Shown: positions 32,808 to 43,670, numbered from the stretch's first letter. The stretch is DNA of 64,000 bases from Rhizomys pruinosus (GCA_009823505.1 VZQC01007129.1:915557-979556), one strand, 5' to 3'. Numbers and translations: made by a program. The notes: generated by a model from the letters alone, not told the origin.

Positions 32808-33140
32808 CATTAGTTACTTTTCTCACAGCTGGGACAACTGTCTGACAAAGTCAACTTAAGGAAGGGCTTATTTTTGGTTCACAGTTTGAGGGGACAGTCC
32901 CTCCTCCAGGAGAGGGCATGGTGGAAGAAGTGCAGGCTCGCCAGCCCTCATGCATCGACAGTAGAGGTGAATGCAGGTGCTCCCCTTTCTGTTTACTGGG
33001 TCTGGGACCTCTACCCAGGGAATAGCGCAGCTCACATCCAGGGTGAGACTTACCTCCTCTGTCAGACACATCCACAGGTGTTTCCTAGGTGATTCCCAGT
33101 CTTATAAAGCCAACAGGCCAATTAACCATCACTCAGAGGA
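32808..33140 (-). mobile_element. MaLR-like LTR (reverse)
   Basis: GCATTAGTTACTTTTCTCACA, then TGACAAAGTCAACTTAAGG, GGTTCACAGTTTGAGGGGAC and GGGCATGGTGGAAGAAG, the reverse of a common rodent/MaLR-type LTR. Confidence 0.45.
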
Positions 33141-34479
33141 CTGGGGTTCTATTTAACAGACCAGAGAATGGAGGTCTTGGAAAGCTAGAAACTTCTACCA
33201 ACATTATGTTGGGAGCTAATAAAGACCTCTCTAAATTTGTTTGGGTCTAAGCAGGAATTCTTCCAAGCTAGGACCCTTTTGATACTGGGAGTCACAGACC
33301 CAGGGGCAGCCCCATGCATCCTTGAAAAATGTTGGGGTATGTGTAGGAGGGACGGGGTTGCTGCCTGTGTCCATAGCACAAATGTCCTGATGATGTTCAG
33401 ATGTTAGGCACAGGCAGAGGCTTCATCTTCTCATTCCACGACTCCTGACCAGAGTTCTTTTATAGCCCTTCTCAGAGCTGGAGCCTTTCTTTCTCATTTG
33501 GGGTCCAGGTGGGAGCTCCCCAAGGTCCTGTTGCTTCCATGAGGAGAGTTAAGAGTTTGGAGAGCTAGAAGTAGGCCGAGGAGGGGTGGGGCCCAGAGCC
33601 AAGGCCTCAGAAGAGGAGGCAGAGTAGGGAGGCAGCTTCATTAGCCTGTCCCAGGGGGACTTGGCAGTCTGCTGTTAAATACTCCCCAGGATGAAGATCC
33701 TGGTGGTTGAGGGAAGAAAACAACTGCAGGAGTGGTGTGGAAGAGGAGTAGATTGGCTCTGTCTGGACTGGGCTTCTTACATACTGGGGGCAGGGCTGCG
33801 ACTGGGCTCTCCAAGATTTCAGTCCTTCCCTAGTGGAGAGCTATGCCTGTGAGGAGGGCTATGGTCATCCTTGGATGTGGACAGGCAGCTGCACTGACCC
33901 AGAAGCTGATTCCTATGGGGTCTTCTAAGCTATCCTCTGATCCTGGGGGCTCCTTGGCTTCCATGGGTGCTGGGCTGGGGGCTGTGGTATTCATTGGGTG
34001 CCCTCCCTCCTGGTCTATCTCCAAGAATCCTCCCAATCAGAATGTAGCCTTGGGGCACCTTCTTGTTCCCTTATTAGGAGTATATAATTTCTTCATATTC
34101 CAAATAAAAAGACACCCATTAAGAGACCTGGTTTTCTAGATCTCTTCTCTCTTATCACCTGTCTCTTGGGCAGTCAGTACACTGAACTCTGAGCCTCCAA
34201 CTAGAAGCTCTTAGATAAGCAGCTGCCTCCTAGATGTTCCCAGGGCCTGCTTCCAGGCTTCCCATCTGCCTATTCTTCACAGCCCCTCCAACCTGCTCAT
34301 CCTGCATGGTACCTTTTTTCCTGTAAGGGCTTCACAGACTCAGGTCAAAAAAATCCATCTCAGTTCCTTCCTGGGCCCACATCAGCAAGTCCCTTTGAAC
34401 TTCCTACTTAGCTTTCTTCTCCACTGTCATCTTCCATTCCTTTTCCCACTGCCACACTCCAATTTAGGGCTTCTTAAAC
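33141..34479. other. No gene seen
   Basis: Unique-looking sequence with GC-rich patches at 33540-34020. An AATAAA-like AAATAAAAAG at about 34105 has no coding sequence upstream that I recognise. Confidence 0.35.
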
Positions 34480-34830
34480 TTTATTCTACTTGTGTCTCCT
34501 TTATACCAGATCAACATTTACATGACCTCCAGGTACATAGATACATGAAATAGGTGTACAAATAAAAACATTTCTTGATAAGTCATGACAAAAATTTATT
34601 ATATGACAGTTCATTGATATACAAATAATTTTACTATTTATTAAAGGTGAAAGAAAATTTGCATGCTAATAAGATGGTTGTATTTATTTTTACATAAAGA
34701 ACCAAATCTTGACTATTTGATACTGTAGGGCACAGAATATCTTCAATGTTTTTCTGGGTTGATTGACATTTTGATTTCATAATCATCAATGCTGAGAATT
34801 TTATCTTGTAAATACATAATATAAAATGGT
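34480..34830. repeat. Unassigned A/T-rich old repeat
   Basis: TTCTTAAACTTTATTCTACTTG, then GACCTCCAGGTACATAGATAC and AATAGGTGTACAAATAAAAAC have the look of a diverged DNA-transposon or LTR relic. I cannot name the family. Confidence 0.3.
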
Positions 34831-34837
34831 AGATGTG

Positions 34838-35246
34838 TGTGCTAGATAGCTTTAGTGTCAACTTGACACACCTGGGTTGAGGGAGCCTCAACTGGGGAAT
34901 TGGCTCCATTGCACTGGCCTGTGGTCACATCTGTGGAGAATTGTCTTGATTGTTGAGCAATGTGGGAGGGCCCAGCCCACTATGGGTGGTGCCAACCCTG
35001 GGCAGGTTGTTGTGTATGGTATAAAAAAGCAGGCTGGGTATGGACCAGCAGAGCAAGCCAGTAAGCAGCATTCTTCCATGGCCTGTGCTTCAGCTCCTGC
35101 CTCCAGGTTCCTGCCCTGAGTTCCTACTTGGGCTCCCTGAGTGATGAACTGTGACCCAGGAAATGTGAACCAAATAAACCCTTTCCTCCCCAAGTTGGAA
35201 TTGCTCAGAGTGTTTTGTCACAGCAATCAAAACTCGAACTATAGCA
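34838..35246 (+). mobile_element. Solo LTR-like element, copy 1
   Basis: Starts TGCTAGATAGCTTTAGTGTC, has AGTGTCAACTTGACACACCT, a GTATAAAAAAGC TATA-like box, and AATAAACCCTTTCC, and ends near CGAACTATAGCA. This is a MaLR-type LTR layout (about 410 bp). A near-identical copy follows 20 bases later. Confidence 0.6.
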
Positions 35247-35265
35247 ATGTGTGTTTAGGGCTGTG

Positions 35266-35667
35266 CTGGAAAGCTTTAGTGTCAACTTGACACACCTGGT
35301 TTGCAGGAGCTTCAATTGGGGAATTGACTCCATTGGATTGGCCTGTGGCCACATCTGTGGAGTATTGTCTTGATTGTCAGGCAATGTGGGAGGGCCCAGC
35401 CCACAATGAGTGGTGCCACCCTGGGCAGGTTGTTGTGTACCATATAAGAAGACAGGCTGGGCATGAGCCAGGGGAGCAAGCCAGTGAACAGCATTCCTCC
35501 ATGGCTTGTGCTTCAGCTTCTGCTTTAAGGTTCCTGCCCTGAGTTCTTGCCTTGGGCTCCCTGAGTGAGAACTGTGACCCAGGAGACATAAGCTGAATAA
35601 ACCTTTTCCCCCCAAGTTGGTGTTGGTCAGAGTGTTTTGTCACAGCAATGGAAAACAGACTAGAACA
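35266..35667 (+). mobile_element. Solo LTR-like element, copy 2
   Basis: Same layout as the preceding copy: TGCTGGAAAGCTTTAGTGTC start, CATATAAGAAGACAGG box, AATAAACCTTTTCC and AGACTAGAACAA end. The two lie head-to-tail. Confidence 0.6.
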
Positions 35668-35792
35668 AGGGCCATTTCAGAAATTGTTGGAAATTCAGTC
35701 CTAATCCCAAGCCAAAGTTCATTTAATAGTTTATATGAGCCTCAAGTGACTCATTCAAGCAACCCAATAACTGTTTTTAAAAAATCAAACTT

Positions 35793-36030
35793 CCTGGGGC
35801 TCAGCAGTTAAGAGCACCGACTGCTCTACCAGAGGATCCAGGTTTGATTCCCAGCACCCACATGGTGGCTAAGAACCATCTTTAAGCTGGGCATGGTGGT
35901 GCTCGCATTTAATCCTAGCACTCGGGAGGCAGAGGCAGGCAGATTTCTGTGAGTTCAAGGTCAGCCTGGTCTACAGAGTGAGTTCAGCTGGGGCTATAGG
36001 GAGACCCTGCCTCAAAAAATAAAAAAAATC
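35793..36030 (+). mobile_element. Chimeric B2-head + B1 SINE
   Basis: A B2-type head (GGGGCTCAGCAGTTAAGAGC to AAGAACCATCTTTAA, 35795-35885) is joined directly to a full B1 (GCTGGGCATGGTGGTGCTCG to CTGCCTCAAAAAATAAA). It is the same junction as in the reverse copy at 4102-4347. Confidence 0.78.
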
Positions 36031-36235
36031 AAACATTGAAATCCAGCACAATCCAAAGGTAGACTGGCTTGTTACTTGCATGCTGAAGCTCCGTGGTAGG
36101 ACAACCTAAAAGTTTTTGCTTTCTATAACCAAACCATATTCCCATAAGAGCAGTAAACATATGTGCAATTAAAACAATGTAGTTCATTACATGCAATAGT
36201 CTTGAATCTGACTGATATGTTTCAGGCTGAGTTTT

Positions 36236-36240
36236 CTGGT
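36236..36240. repeat. Target-site duplication, left copy
   Basis: CTGGT directly before the element, repeated at 41300-41304. Five base pairs fits class III (ERV-L) integration. Confidence 0.88.
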
Positions 36241-36712
36241 TGTATTAGTCCAGGTTCTCTAAAGAAACAGAAGCAACAGGATGAATATATAGCTATATAC
36301 AATTCATTGATTTGTTCACATGACAGAGTTCAAGGAGTCCAACAGTAGCCGCACTGCACTGGAGAGGCTGAGAATCCAGGGAACTGCTCAGTCCGAAAGG
36401 CTGGATATCTCAGTAGTCCCAATCTGGTGCTGAAGGCCCAATGAATTCCAGAAGATCTGCCGGTCTCAGTACACACTGGGATCCGAAGGGTTGATCACAG
36501 CAGCAAGACAAACTCGCCAGTGAGAGAGAGGCAAGCCACAGGAAAAAAGGGACCAGCTCCCTCTGCCATGGCCTTTTATACTGCCTGCCAGCAGAAGGTA
36601 ATGCCCGCATTTGGAGTGGGCCATCTGGGTTGAGGTAATCCAATCCGAAGATACTTTTTCTCTTATTTGTTCTTTAGTCCAGTCAAGTTGACACCCAGGA
36701 TTAACCATGACA
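36241..36712 (-). repeat. 3' LTR of the ERV-L-type element
   Basis: On the minus strand it starts TGTCATGGTTAATCCTGGGTG, contains CAGTATAAAAGGCC (TATA box, near 36573-36586) and ends GAACCTGGACTAATACA. Confidence 0.9.
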
Positions 36713-36730
36713 AGTCCACCCCTGGTCAAC
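36713..36730 (-). promoter_or_regulatory. Polypurine-rich tract of the ERV-L-type element
   Basis: The minus strand reads CCAGGGGTGGACT immediately before the LTR. It is short and imperfect as a polypurine tract. Confidence 0.5.
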
Positions 36731-36989
36731 TTGACACCCAATAAATAGTCTCTCCTTATGTTTTGCTTAAATGTCCATTTTGAACAATGACAAGGTCATA
36801 ATTCCACCTAACATGTTATAAGTGTCTCATGTGCAATAGCAAAGCATTATATCTTAGAGTAAGTGGTAATGTCTTTGAGGAACACTTAGTCCTTCAGTAT
36901 CTAATAACCTAAATATGACAACACTTAACACTTATCTCACTTGCACATTCAAAAGGGAACAACACAAGCATCTGCTTAATATACGTATA

Positions 36990-37203
36990 TATATGAACAA
37001 GCACATTCTTAACCAAATAGGACAGAAGTTAATATCTATTATAATCCATGTTTCTGCAACTGGTCCTGTGGCCTCAGCTGATATTTATGACTACCTTCTT
37101 CTACTATCCATTCTGTATTTCCTCCACAATCAGCAGGCACCTCTGCAGGTCTTGGCTCTTTCCATGGAGGAGTGTCCTTTAGGGTTGTTTCAGAAATAGG
37201 CTG
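36990..37203 (-). pseudogene. Integrase C-terminal remnant
   Basis: Downstream of the pol stop, one minus-strand frame reads PPWKEPRPAEVPADCGGNTE, then WIVEEGSHKYQLRP. This resembles the C-terminal end of an ERV-L integrase. It joins the start of RNase H with nothing between, marking an internal deletion of most of RNase H and integrase. Confidence 0.5.
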
Positions 37204-39099
37204 TTATGCTGCAGCTGTCCACCTCTGGGTGGTGCCCGCATAGCATGCAGAACCATCAGTAAACCAGGCCCTAGTCTTCTCTTCCTCAGTCAACTGATCA
37301 TATGGCAAACCCCATGAAGCCACAGGTGCATGCTTAAGCACAGGAGGCATCGTAACAGGAGTGGGAACCATAGGCATTTGGGCAACTTCTTCATGTAGCT
37401 TGCTTGTGCCCTCAGGGCCTGCCCGGGCCCTGTCACATATGTACCACTTCCATTTGATAATGGACTGTTGCTGTGCATGTCCTACTTTATGGTCTGGTGG
37501 GTCAGATAACACCCAGCTCATGATGGGCAGCTCAGGTCGCATGGTGACTTGGTGGCCCATTGTCAAACGTTCAGTTTCCACTAAGGCCCAATAGCAGGCT
37601 AAGAGCTGTCTTTCAAAAGGAGAATAGTTGTTTGCAGATGAAGGTAGAGCCTTGCTCCAAAATCCCAAGGGCCTCCGCTGTGATTCCCCTATGGGAGCCT
37701 GCCACAGACTCCAGACAGCATCTCTATCTGCCACTGATACCTCAAGCACCATTGGGTCTGCTGGATCATATGGCCCTAGGGGCAGAGCAGCCTGCACCGC
37801 AGCCTGGACCTGTTGAAGAGCCTTTTCCTGTTCCAAGCCCCACTCAAAGTTTGCTGCCTTACGAGTCACCTGATATATGGGTCGTAGTAACACACCCAGA
37901 TGAGGAATGTGCTGCCTCCAGAATCCAAAAAGACCCACCAGACGTTGTGCTTCTTTCTTGGTGGAGGGAGGGGCCAGGTGCAACAACTTATTCTTTACCT
38001 TAGAAGGAATGTCTCTGCATGCTCCACACCACTGAACTCCTAGAAACTTCACCGAGGTAGATGGCCCTTGAATTTTAGTTGGATTTATTTCCCATCCTCT
38101 CATGCGCATATGCTTTACCAACAAGTCTAGGCTAGCTGCTACCTCCTGTTCACTGGGTCCAATCAACATAACATCATCAATATAGTGGACCAGTGTGATA
38201 TTTTGTGGAAGAGTCAGGCGATCAAGATCCCTTCTAACTAAGTTATGGCACAACGCTGGAGAGTTAACATACCCCTGAGGTAAGACAGTAAAGGTATACT
38301 GTTGGCCTTGCCAGCTGAAAGCAAATTGCTTCTGGTGGTCCTTATGAACCGGTATTGAGAAAAAAGCATTGGCCAGATCAATAGCTGCATACCAGGTACC
38401 AGGAGACATATTAATCTGCTCGAGTAAGGACACCACATCTGGTACAGCGGCTGCAATTGGTGTCACTACTTGGTTGAGTTTTCGATAGTCAACTGTCATT
38501 CTCCATGATCCATCTGTCTTTTGCACAGGCCAAATTGGAGAGTTAAATGGAGATGTGGTAGGAATCACCACCCCTGCATCTTTCAAATCCTTGATAGTGG
38601 CATTAATCTCCGCAATCCCTCCAGGGATACGATACTGTTTTTGGTTCACTATTTTCCCTGGTAGAGGCAACACCAATGGTTTCCATTTGGCCTTTCCAAC
38701 CATAATAGCCCTCACTCCACAGATCAGGGAACCAATGTGGGGATTCTGCCAATTTCTAATTATATCTATCCCAATTATACATTCTGGGACTGGGGAAATA
38801 ACTACGGGATGCGTTCTGGGACCCACTGGGCCCACCGTGAGTCGGACTTCAGCCAAAACTCCATTTATCACCTGACCTCCATAGGCCCCTACTTTAACCG
38901 GAGGGCCACAATGCTTTTTAGGGTCTCCTGGGATCAGTGTCAACTCAGAACCAGTATCCAATAGGCCTCGAAAAGTCTGATTATTTCCTTTTCCCCAGTG
39001 TACAGTTACCCTAGTAAAAGGCCTCAGGTCCCTCTGGGGAAGGACAGGAGGAAGGCAAACAGCATAACTCTTTGGTATTGTGACAAGGTCCTTCCTCAC
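37204..39099 (-). CDS. ERV-L-type pro-pol frame (protease and RT, truncated)
   Basis: An open frame of 631 codons in the same frame as gag, following the UGA at 39118-39120. The coding part is open right up to the UGA, so the Met at 39099 need not be the start. The protease active site DTGS is at 38947-38958, with IIGIDII as the conserved end. RT motifs follow: [36 protein letters not shown] and YIDD at 38173-38184, then the thumb and connection. The frame reaches the first RNase H Asp (WFTDGSA, 37255-37257) and stops about 17 residues later at the deletion junction. RNase H and integrase are therefore absent. Endogenous viral gene; function in the host unknown. Confidence 0.85.
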   Translation of the reverse strand: MRKDLVTIPKSYAVCLPPVLPQRDLRPFTRVTVHWGKGNNQTFRGLLDTGSELTLIPGDPKKHCGPPVKVGAYGGQVINGVLAEVRLTVGPVGPRTHPVVISPVPECIIGIDIIRNWQNPHIGSLICGVRAIMVGKAKWKPLVLPLPGKIVNQKQYRIPGGIAEINATIKDLKDAGVVIPTTSPFNSPIWPVQKTDGSWRMTVDYRKLNQVVTPIAAAVPDVVSLLEQINMSPGTWYAAIDLANAFFSIPVHKDHQKQFAFSWQGQQYTFTVLPQGYVNSPALCHNLVRRDLDRLTLPQNITLVHYIDDVMLIGPSEQEVAASLDLLVKHMRMRGWEINPTKIQGPSTSVKFLGVQWCGACRDIPSKVKNKLLHLAPPSTKKEAQRLVGLFGFWRQHIPHLGVLLRPIYQVTRKAANFEWGLEQEKALQQVQAAVQAALPLGPYDPADPMVLEVSVADRDAVWSLWQAPIGESQRRPLGFWSKALPSSANNYSPFERQLLACYWALVETERLTMGHQVTMRPELPIMSWVLSDPPDHKVGHAQQQSIIKWKWYICDRARAGPEGTSKLHEEVAQMPMVPTPVTMPPVLKHAPVASWGLPYDQLTEEEKTRAWFTDGSACYAGTTQRWTAAA

Positions 39100-39105
39100 T
39101 GGAAC

Positions 39106-39132
39106 CCGGCCACCCCTTCATTCAAGGGGTTC
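39106..39132 (-). promoter_or_regulatory. gag-pol UGA stop within a hairpin
   Basis: Gag ends in UGA (39118-39120) and pol continues in the same frame. The RNA forms a 7-bp stem, ACCCCTT / AAGGGGT (arms 39124-39130 and 39112-39118), around a 5-base loop that includes the first two bases of the stop. This layout suggests expression of pol by stop-codon readthrough, as in several other retroviral groups, or simply a mutated sense codon. Confidence 0.45.
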
Positions 39133-40806
39133 TGGGTCTGTGAACTGTCTCAAGTCTGGAAACCGGTCAACTGGGCGGGATTCGCTACTCCTAAAATCAA
39201 ATGTTGACTTCCTGTCATTCGTTCTAGAGCTTTTCTGCTTATACAGATCAAATAAAAACTTAGTAGGCTTCTTATGTATTTGGTTCCTGGGAACACCATG
39301 ATTAATTAGCCAGTTCCAAAGATCATTTCGGGTCATGCCATTATAGGTATTGTTTTGCCTTTGCCACCCATTATGATAATTACTGTAACTACGCTCATCT
39401 GGCCTTCTGCGATTCAGTGCTGCCACCTGACGCCTACCCTGAGGTCCTGTTAGACCTACTACGTGTACATTTAATTTATGCAAACGAGCCACAACTTCTC
39501 TAACTGTAAGATCTGGCATAAGAAATAGAGCAAAAACAAAGCTCTTCAAATGTTCTGGTGTCTCTCTCAGTACTTTCCATCTTATAAATTCAGTGAGTGG
39601 CATGTCCTCTGGGTCCTCATATTGTGGAGAATGTGGTTTTACACTTCGAATCCACTCGAGCATGCCCATCTGCCTGACCCTCACAATCCCTTCATCAATA
39701 CTAAGCCAAGGAATATCAGGCATCTCTAACTCGCTGTTAGTAGGCCATGTTTTAATAAATACATCAGCCAACCATTCAAATAAACTTTTAACACCTTTTT
39801 TAACTGCTCGAGCTTCCATGTTAAACCTAGAATCTCTACTCAGTGGGCTCATATCGATAAACTCAGTATGATCCAATTTTATATTCCTTCCACCATTATC
39901 CCACACCCTTAAAATCCATTCCCACACATATTCCTTAGGCTTCTGCCGGAATGAATCAGCAAACTCATTAATTTCTTTAGTAGTATATCGCACCTCCTCG
40001 TGGACCACACTTTCTATCTCACCTTGAGGGGCTTGCTTAGACTTCAATCTGGTTATAGGTCTAGAGGCAACAATTGTTGGGCCCTGAGGGACATCAGCTC
40101 CCACTGGGAGGGGGGGATTAATTTCCTCAGGCAAGGGTGGGGAGGAGGGATCTGCAGGGTGTGGATTCTCTGCTGAGGGTGGGGAGGTTAATTCCTCAGA
40201 TAAAGAAAATCCCTCAGAATCCGAGGGTTCAAAATCCTCATCATCATAGTTCTCCCACACATCTCCATCCCAAGTTTCAGGGTTCCACCCTTTCCCCACC
40301 AGTGCTCTCACTTTAACTGCTGACACTTTTCGTGGCTGGGAATTAAATTTGCGTTGTAAATCAGCCAACCGTATAATAAGGGCTCCAGCTTGATTTTCTG
40401 CTGCTTTAGCTCTTTGGCTGCTGGAGAGAAGATTCTCTTCCAGAGCACACTTGGAAACCTTTAAACTGTTGTTTCGAATCCGGAGCTGGTCATTTTTATC
40501 ACCGAGCTCCATATTTTCGTCTAACAGTTTATCCAGACATGCTAGGAGCAACAAGGCAACATCATTATTTTCCTTATTTTTCCGCAATTTCTCGAACGTT
40601 TTATATATAGAGTCGCTAAATTCCTTGCTTCTCACAAGAGGCAAGTTAGGTGAGTCAAATGGATCTATCTTCATAATTACATCAAATAGTCTGCACCAAG
40701 GATTATCATTCCTCTTCATGCCACCAGGAGAGCCTTCAGTAACTCTAGGCTTCATTGGGTTGGAGAGCTGGCTCCAGAAACTACCAAGCCCACTAAAGAA
40801 ATTCAT
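39118..40806 (-). CDS. ERV-L-type gag, intact 562-codon frame
   Basis: Open from ATG at 40806 (MNFFSGLGSFWSQL) to UGA at 39118. Residues about 85-160 are rich in Leu, Glu and Lys with heptad-like spacing and probably form a coiled coil. Residues about 190-250 are acidic and proline-rich (ENYDDEDFEPSDSEGFSLSE). The region around 285-440 has the look of a capsid domain. The C-terminal third is basic (ALNRRRPDERSYSNYHNGWQ) and has no CCHC knuckle, as is usual for ERV-L gag. No internal stop or frameshift, unlike the class II provirus next door. Start chosen as the first ATG after the primer site. Confidence 0.85.
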   Translation of the reverse strand: MNFFSGLGSFWSQLSNPMKPRVTEGSPGGMKRNDNPWCRLFDVIMKIDPFDSPNLPLVRSKEFSDSIYKTFEKLRKNKENNDVALLLLACLDKLLDENMELGDKNDQLRIRNNSLKVSKCALEENLLSSSQRAKAAENQAGALIIRLADLQRKFNSQPRKVSAVKVRALVGKGWNPETWDGDVWENYDDEDFEPSDSEGFSLSEELTSPPSAENPHPADPSSPPLPEEINPPLPVGADVPQGPTIVASRPITRLKSKQAPQGEIESVVHEEVRYTTKEINEFADSFRQKPKEYVWEWILRVWDNGGRNIKLDHTEFIDMSPLSRDSRFNMEARAVKKGVKSLFEWLADVFIKTWPTNSELEMPDIPWLSIDEGIVRVRQMGMLEWIRSVKPHSPQYEDPEDMPLTEFIRWKVLRETPEHLKSFVFALFLMPDLTVREVVARLHKLNVHVVGLTGPQGRRQVAALNRRRPDERSYSNYHNGWQRQNNTYNGMTRNDLWNWLINHGVPRNQIHKKPTKFLFDLYKQKSSRTNDRKSTFDFRSSESRPVDRFPDLRQFTDPEPLE

Positions 40807-40827
40807 CCTTTCAATTCTGTTTCTTTA

Positions 40828-40845
40828 GAACCACTCCTGGTACCA
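40828..40845 (-). promoter_or_regulatory. Primer-binding site, tRNA-Leu type
   Basis: The minus strand reads TGGTACCAGGAGTGGTTC, the Leu-tRNA-type site that gives ERV-L its name. It lies just inside the 5' LTR and only 21 bases before the gag ATG. Confidence 0.85.
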
Positions 40846-40849
40846 AAAT

Positions 40850-41299
40850 CAAACAGAAGCAACAGGACGAATATATAGCTATATTCAATTTATTTATTTG
40901 CTCACGTGACAGAGTTCAAGGAATCCAACAGTAGCTGCACTGCACTGGAGAGGCTGAGAATCCAGGGAACTGCTCAGTCCGAAAGGCTGGATGTCTCAGT
41001 AGTCCCAGTCTGGTGCTGAAGGCCCGAATGGATTCCAGGAGATCTGCCGGTCTCAGTACATGCTGGGATCCGAAGGGTTGATCACAGCAGCAAGACAAAC
41101 TCACCAGTGAGAGAGAGGCAAGCCACAGGAAAAAAGGGACCAGCTCCCTCTGCCATGGCCTTTAATACTGCCTGCTGGCAGAAGGTAACATCCACATTTG
41201 GGGTGGGCCATCCGGGTTGAGGTAGTCCAATCCGAAGATCCTTCTTCTCTTATTTGTTCTTTAGTCCAGTCAAGTTGACACCCAGGATTAACCATCACA
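40850..41299 (-). repeat. 5' LTR of the ERV-L-type element, inner end altered
   Basis: Starts TGTGATGGTTAATCCTGGG on the minus strand (right end) and matches the 3' LTR until TTGCTTCTGTTT. It then lacks the final 24 bases present in the 3' LTR and has GATTT instead, directly before the primer site. Confidence 0.88.
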
Positions 41300-41304
41300 C
41301 TGGT
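41300..41304. repeat. Target-site duplication, right copy
   Basis: CTGGT, identical to 36236-36240. Confidence 0.88.
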
Positions 41305-42004
41305 ATTGCATAGAGCAATAACATGTGGAGTACAAAGTGTTCATGTGTATTTGGAACTAAGGATCCAGTGCAGACATGCAATACAATATGTGGAAGCATT
41401 GCTTGAACCACCCCAGCTTCATTGCATGTTTGACTTTGGATTAATTCTTGGTCATTGAGTATTCAGATAGTTTTTGCTGTTTCCTGATTTTACAAACCTC
41501 CACATTCAGTTATGGGGCTGGAGGCAACAGTTTAGGAAGCTGGGCTCTAGCTCACACACCTCCCCTATGCCTACACTGTGTCAGGCCCCCCGCACACACT
41601 TGAGACTTTATTCCTGCTGTTCCCTGTGCTGTAATGCCTGCCTTATTCCCTTTCTTTTTTCCTTTCCAGTGGTAGGAAATGAAGCCAGGGCTTCCACACA
41701 GGAAGGAAGCGCTCTACCACTGAGCTACACCACCAGCACCTGCTTTTGCTCAGCTAACTAGAGAGTGAGCTCAGCTTCCGACTTCTCCACCCTGAATAGT
41801 CCTCACTGTGCTCCAGCTCTGGGTTTGGGTAGTGTCTTGAACACATGCACATTTTAGTGCTTACCTCCATCAGAATTAACTGTAGATTTACCTCTGTCCC
41901 CTGCTGACTGAGAGTCTGGGGTGCTGGGGTTGGGTGCGGCCATGTGGCAAGTGCTCGGCCAAGGCTACAGGAAGGAATGGAATGCCCATATCAGGGTGTT
42001 TTGA
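41305..42004. other. Mostly unique DNA with an ID-like relic
   Basis: 41660-41740 (TTCCAGTGGTAGGAAATGAAG to GCTCTACCACTGAGCTACACC) resembles a reverse ID-type SINE. No exon recognised. Confidence 0.4.
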
Positions 42005-42420
42005 TGCACTCTTTAGTTTTCTATGGCTGTTGCAACAAGTGACCACACAGCTATTTACGGAAATCCATTCTCTTACCTTTCTGGAGGTTAGGGACAAGAC
42101 AGGGCTCAGTCTCACCGGGTTGAAGTCAAGGAGTGGGCAAGGCTTGACGGTTCCCCTTCTGGAGGCTCAAAGGGAGGACCTGCTTGCTGGCCTTGTCTGG
42201 CTCCTGGAGGTCACTCGCCTTCCTTAGCTTGTGTTGTGTTGCATCCCACAGGGTCTTTTTTTTTCTGCCTCCCTTTTCCACTTTCAAACCCAGGTGCATA
42301 ATCCAGGCTCATCTCCTTATTTTAAGGTCAAATCATTGGTGACCTTAATTTCATCAGCACTCTTATTTCCTAATTGGCATCTATGGTAATACCATATCCA
42401 CATAGCCTTAGGATTAGGAA
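42005..42420 (-). mobile_element. Old MLT/MaLR-like LTR
   Basis: GTTTTCTATGGCTGTTGCAAC, GGAAATCCATTCTCTTACC, CTGGAGGTTAGGGACAAG and GGTCAAATCATTGGTGACC, in the order of an old mammalian MLT-type LTR in reverse. Diverged. Confidence 0.45.
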
Positions 42421-42529
42421 CTGGAGATGCGCAAAAAATGTTAGGTCAGGACTGACCAGGGCAACATGACAAGTAAAAGATGAGACCCACCCGAGGAGGG
42501 GATTGTTCTTCATTAAGAACAATGAAGGT

Positions 42530-42672
42530 GCCGGGCATGGTGGCGCTCACCTTTAATTCCAGCACTCGGGAGGCAGAGGCAGGTGGATCTCTGTGAGTTC
42601 AAGACCAGCCTGGGACTAAAAGGGAGACCCTGTCTCAAAAAGCCAAAAAAGAAAAAAAAAAAAAAAAAAGAC
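42530..42672 (+). mobile_element. B1 SINE
   Basis: GTGCCGGGCATGGTGGCGCTC to CCTGTCTCAAAAAGCC plus A tail, with a short internal deletion after GACCAGCCTGG. Confidence 0.92.
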
Positions 42673-42679
42673 ACTGACA

Positions 42680-42968
42680 TGGTGTGGCTGTTTAGAGAGA
42701 TGTGTCTCAGTGTTAAGAGTCACCGACTGCTTTGCAGAGACCTGGTTATCAAATTCCCAGCACACCACATGGCAACTAAATCAACGCTAATCTTTCGTGC
42801 TGAGGGAGAGGTGGCACAATATGACCCTTTAATCAAAACCAGCACTGGGGGGCAGAGACAGGGCGGATCTTCTGCAGTTCAAGGCCAGCCTAGGTCTACA
42901 AAGTGAAGCTCCAGGCCACGCTGGCTAAAGGGAAAAGAACTCTGTATCAAAAAGACAAAAACCCCAAC
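42680..42968 (+). mobile_element. Decayed chimeric B2-head + B1 SINE
   Basis: A B2-type head (GAGAGATGTGTCTCAGTG, CAAATTCCCAGCACACCACATG) passes through GGCAACTAAATCAACGCTAA into a B1-like body (GGAGAGGTGGCACAATATG to CTGTATCAAAAAGAC). It carries many single-base insertions. The order and junction position match the copies at 4102 and 35793. Confidence 0.55.
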
Positions 42969-43035
42969 GACCACAACACAAATATTTTCACAATCTGTAC
43001 TTTACAGTTGATCTCCAGAGAGAGCTCCAGTGTTA

Positions 43036-43670
<635 letters not shown>

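Larger units (their letters stand above)
36241..41299 (-). mobile_element. Class III (ERV-L-type) endogenous retrovirus
   Basis: A 5.06-kb minus-strand provirus flanked by CTGGT duplications. From its 5' end: LTR, tRNA-Leu-type primer site, a gag frame of 562 codons without CCHC knuckles, an in-frame UGA, a protease-RT frame of 631 codons with DTGS and YIDD, a short integrase C-terminal remnant, polypurine tract and 3' LTR. No env is seen, as usual for ERV-L. The LTRs begin TGTGATGG/TGTCATGG and end CTAATACA on the element's strand, a MLT2/MT2-like form. About 30 differences are seen by eye over roughly 440 LTR positions. RNase H, integrase core and anything between are deleted. Confidence 0.9.

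Noticed and set aside
36241..41299. Possible domesticated host gene from the ERV-L gag
   Set aside because: The element still has both LTRs, target duplications and a primer site, with no host promoter or splice structure visible. Domestication cannot be claimed without expression or selection data.
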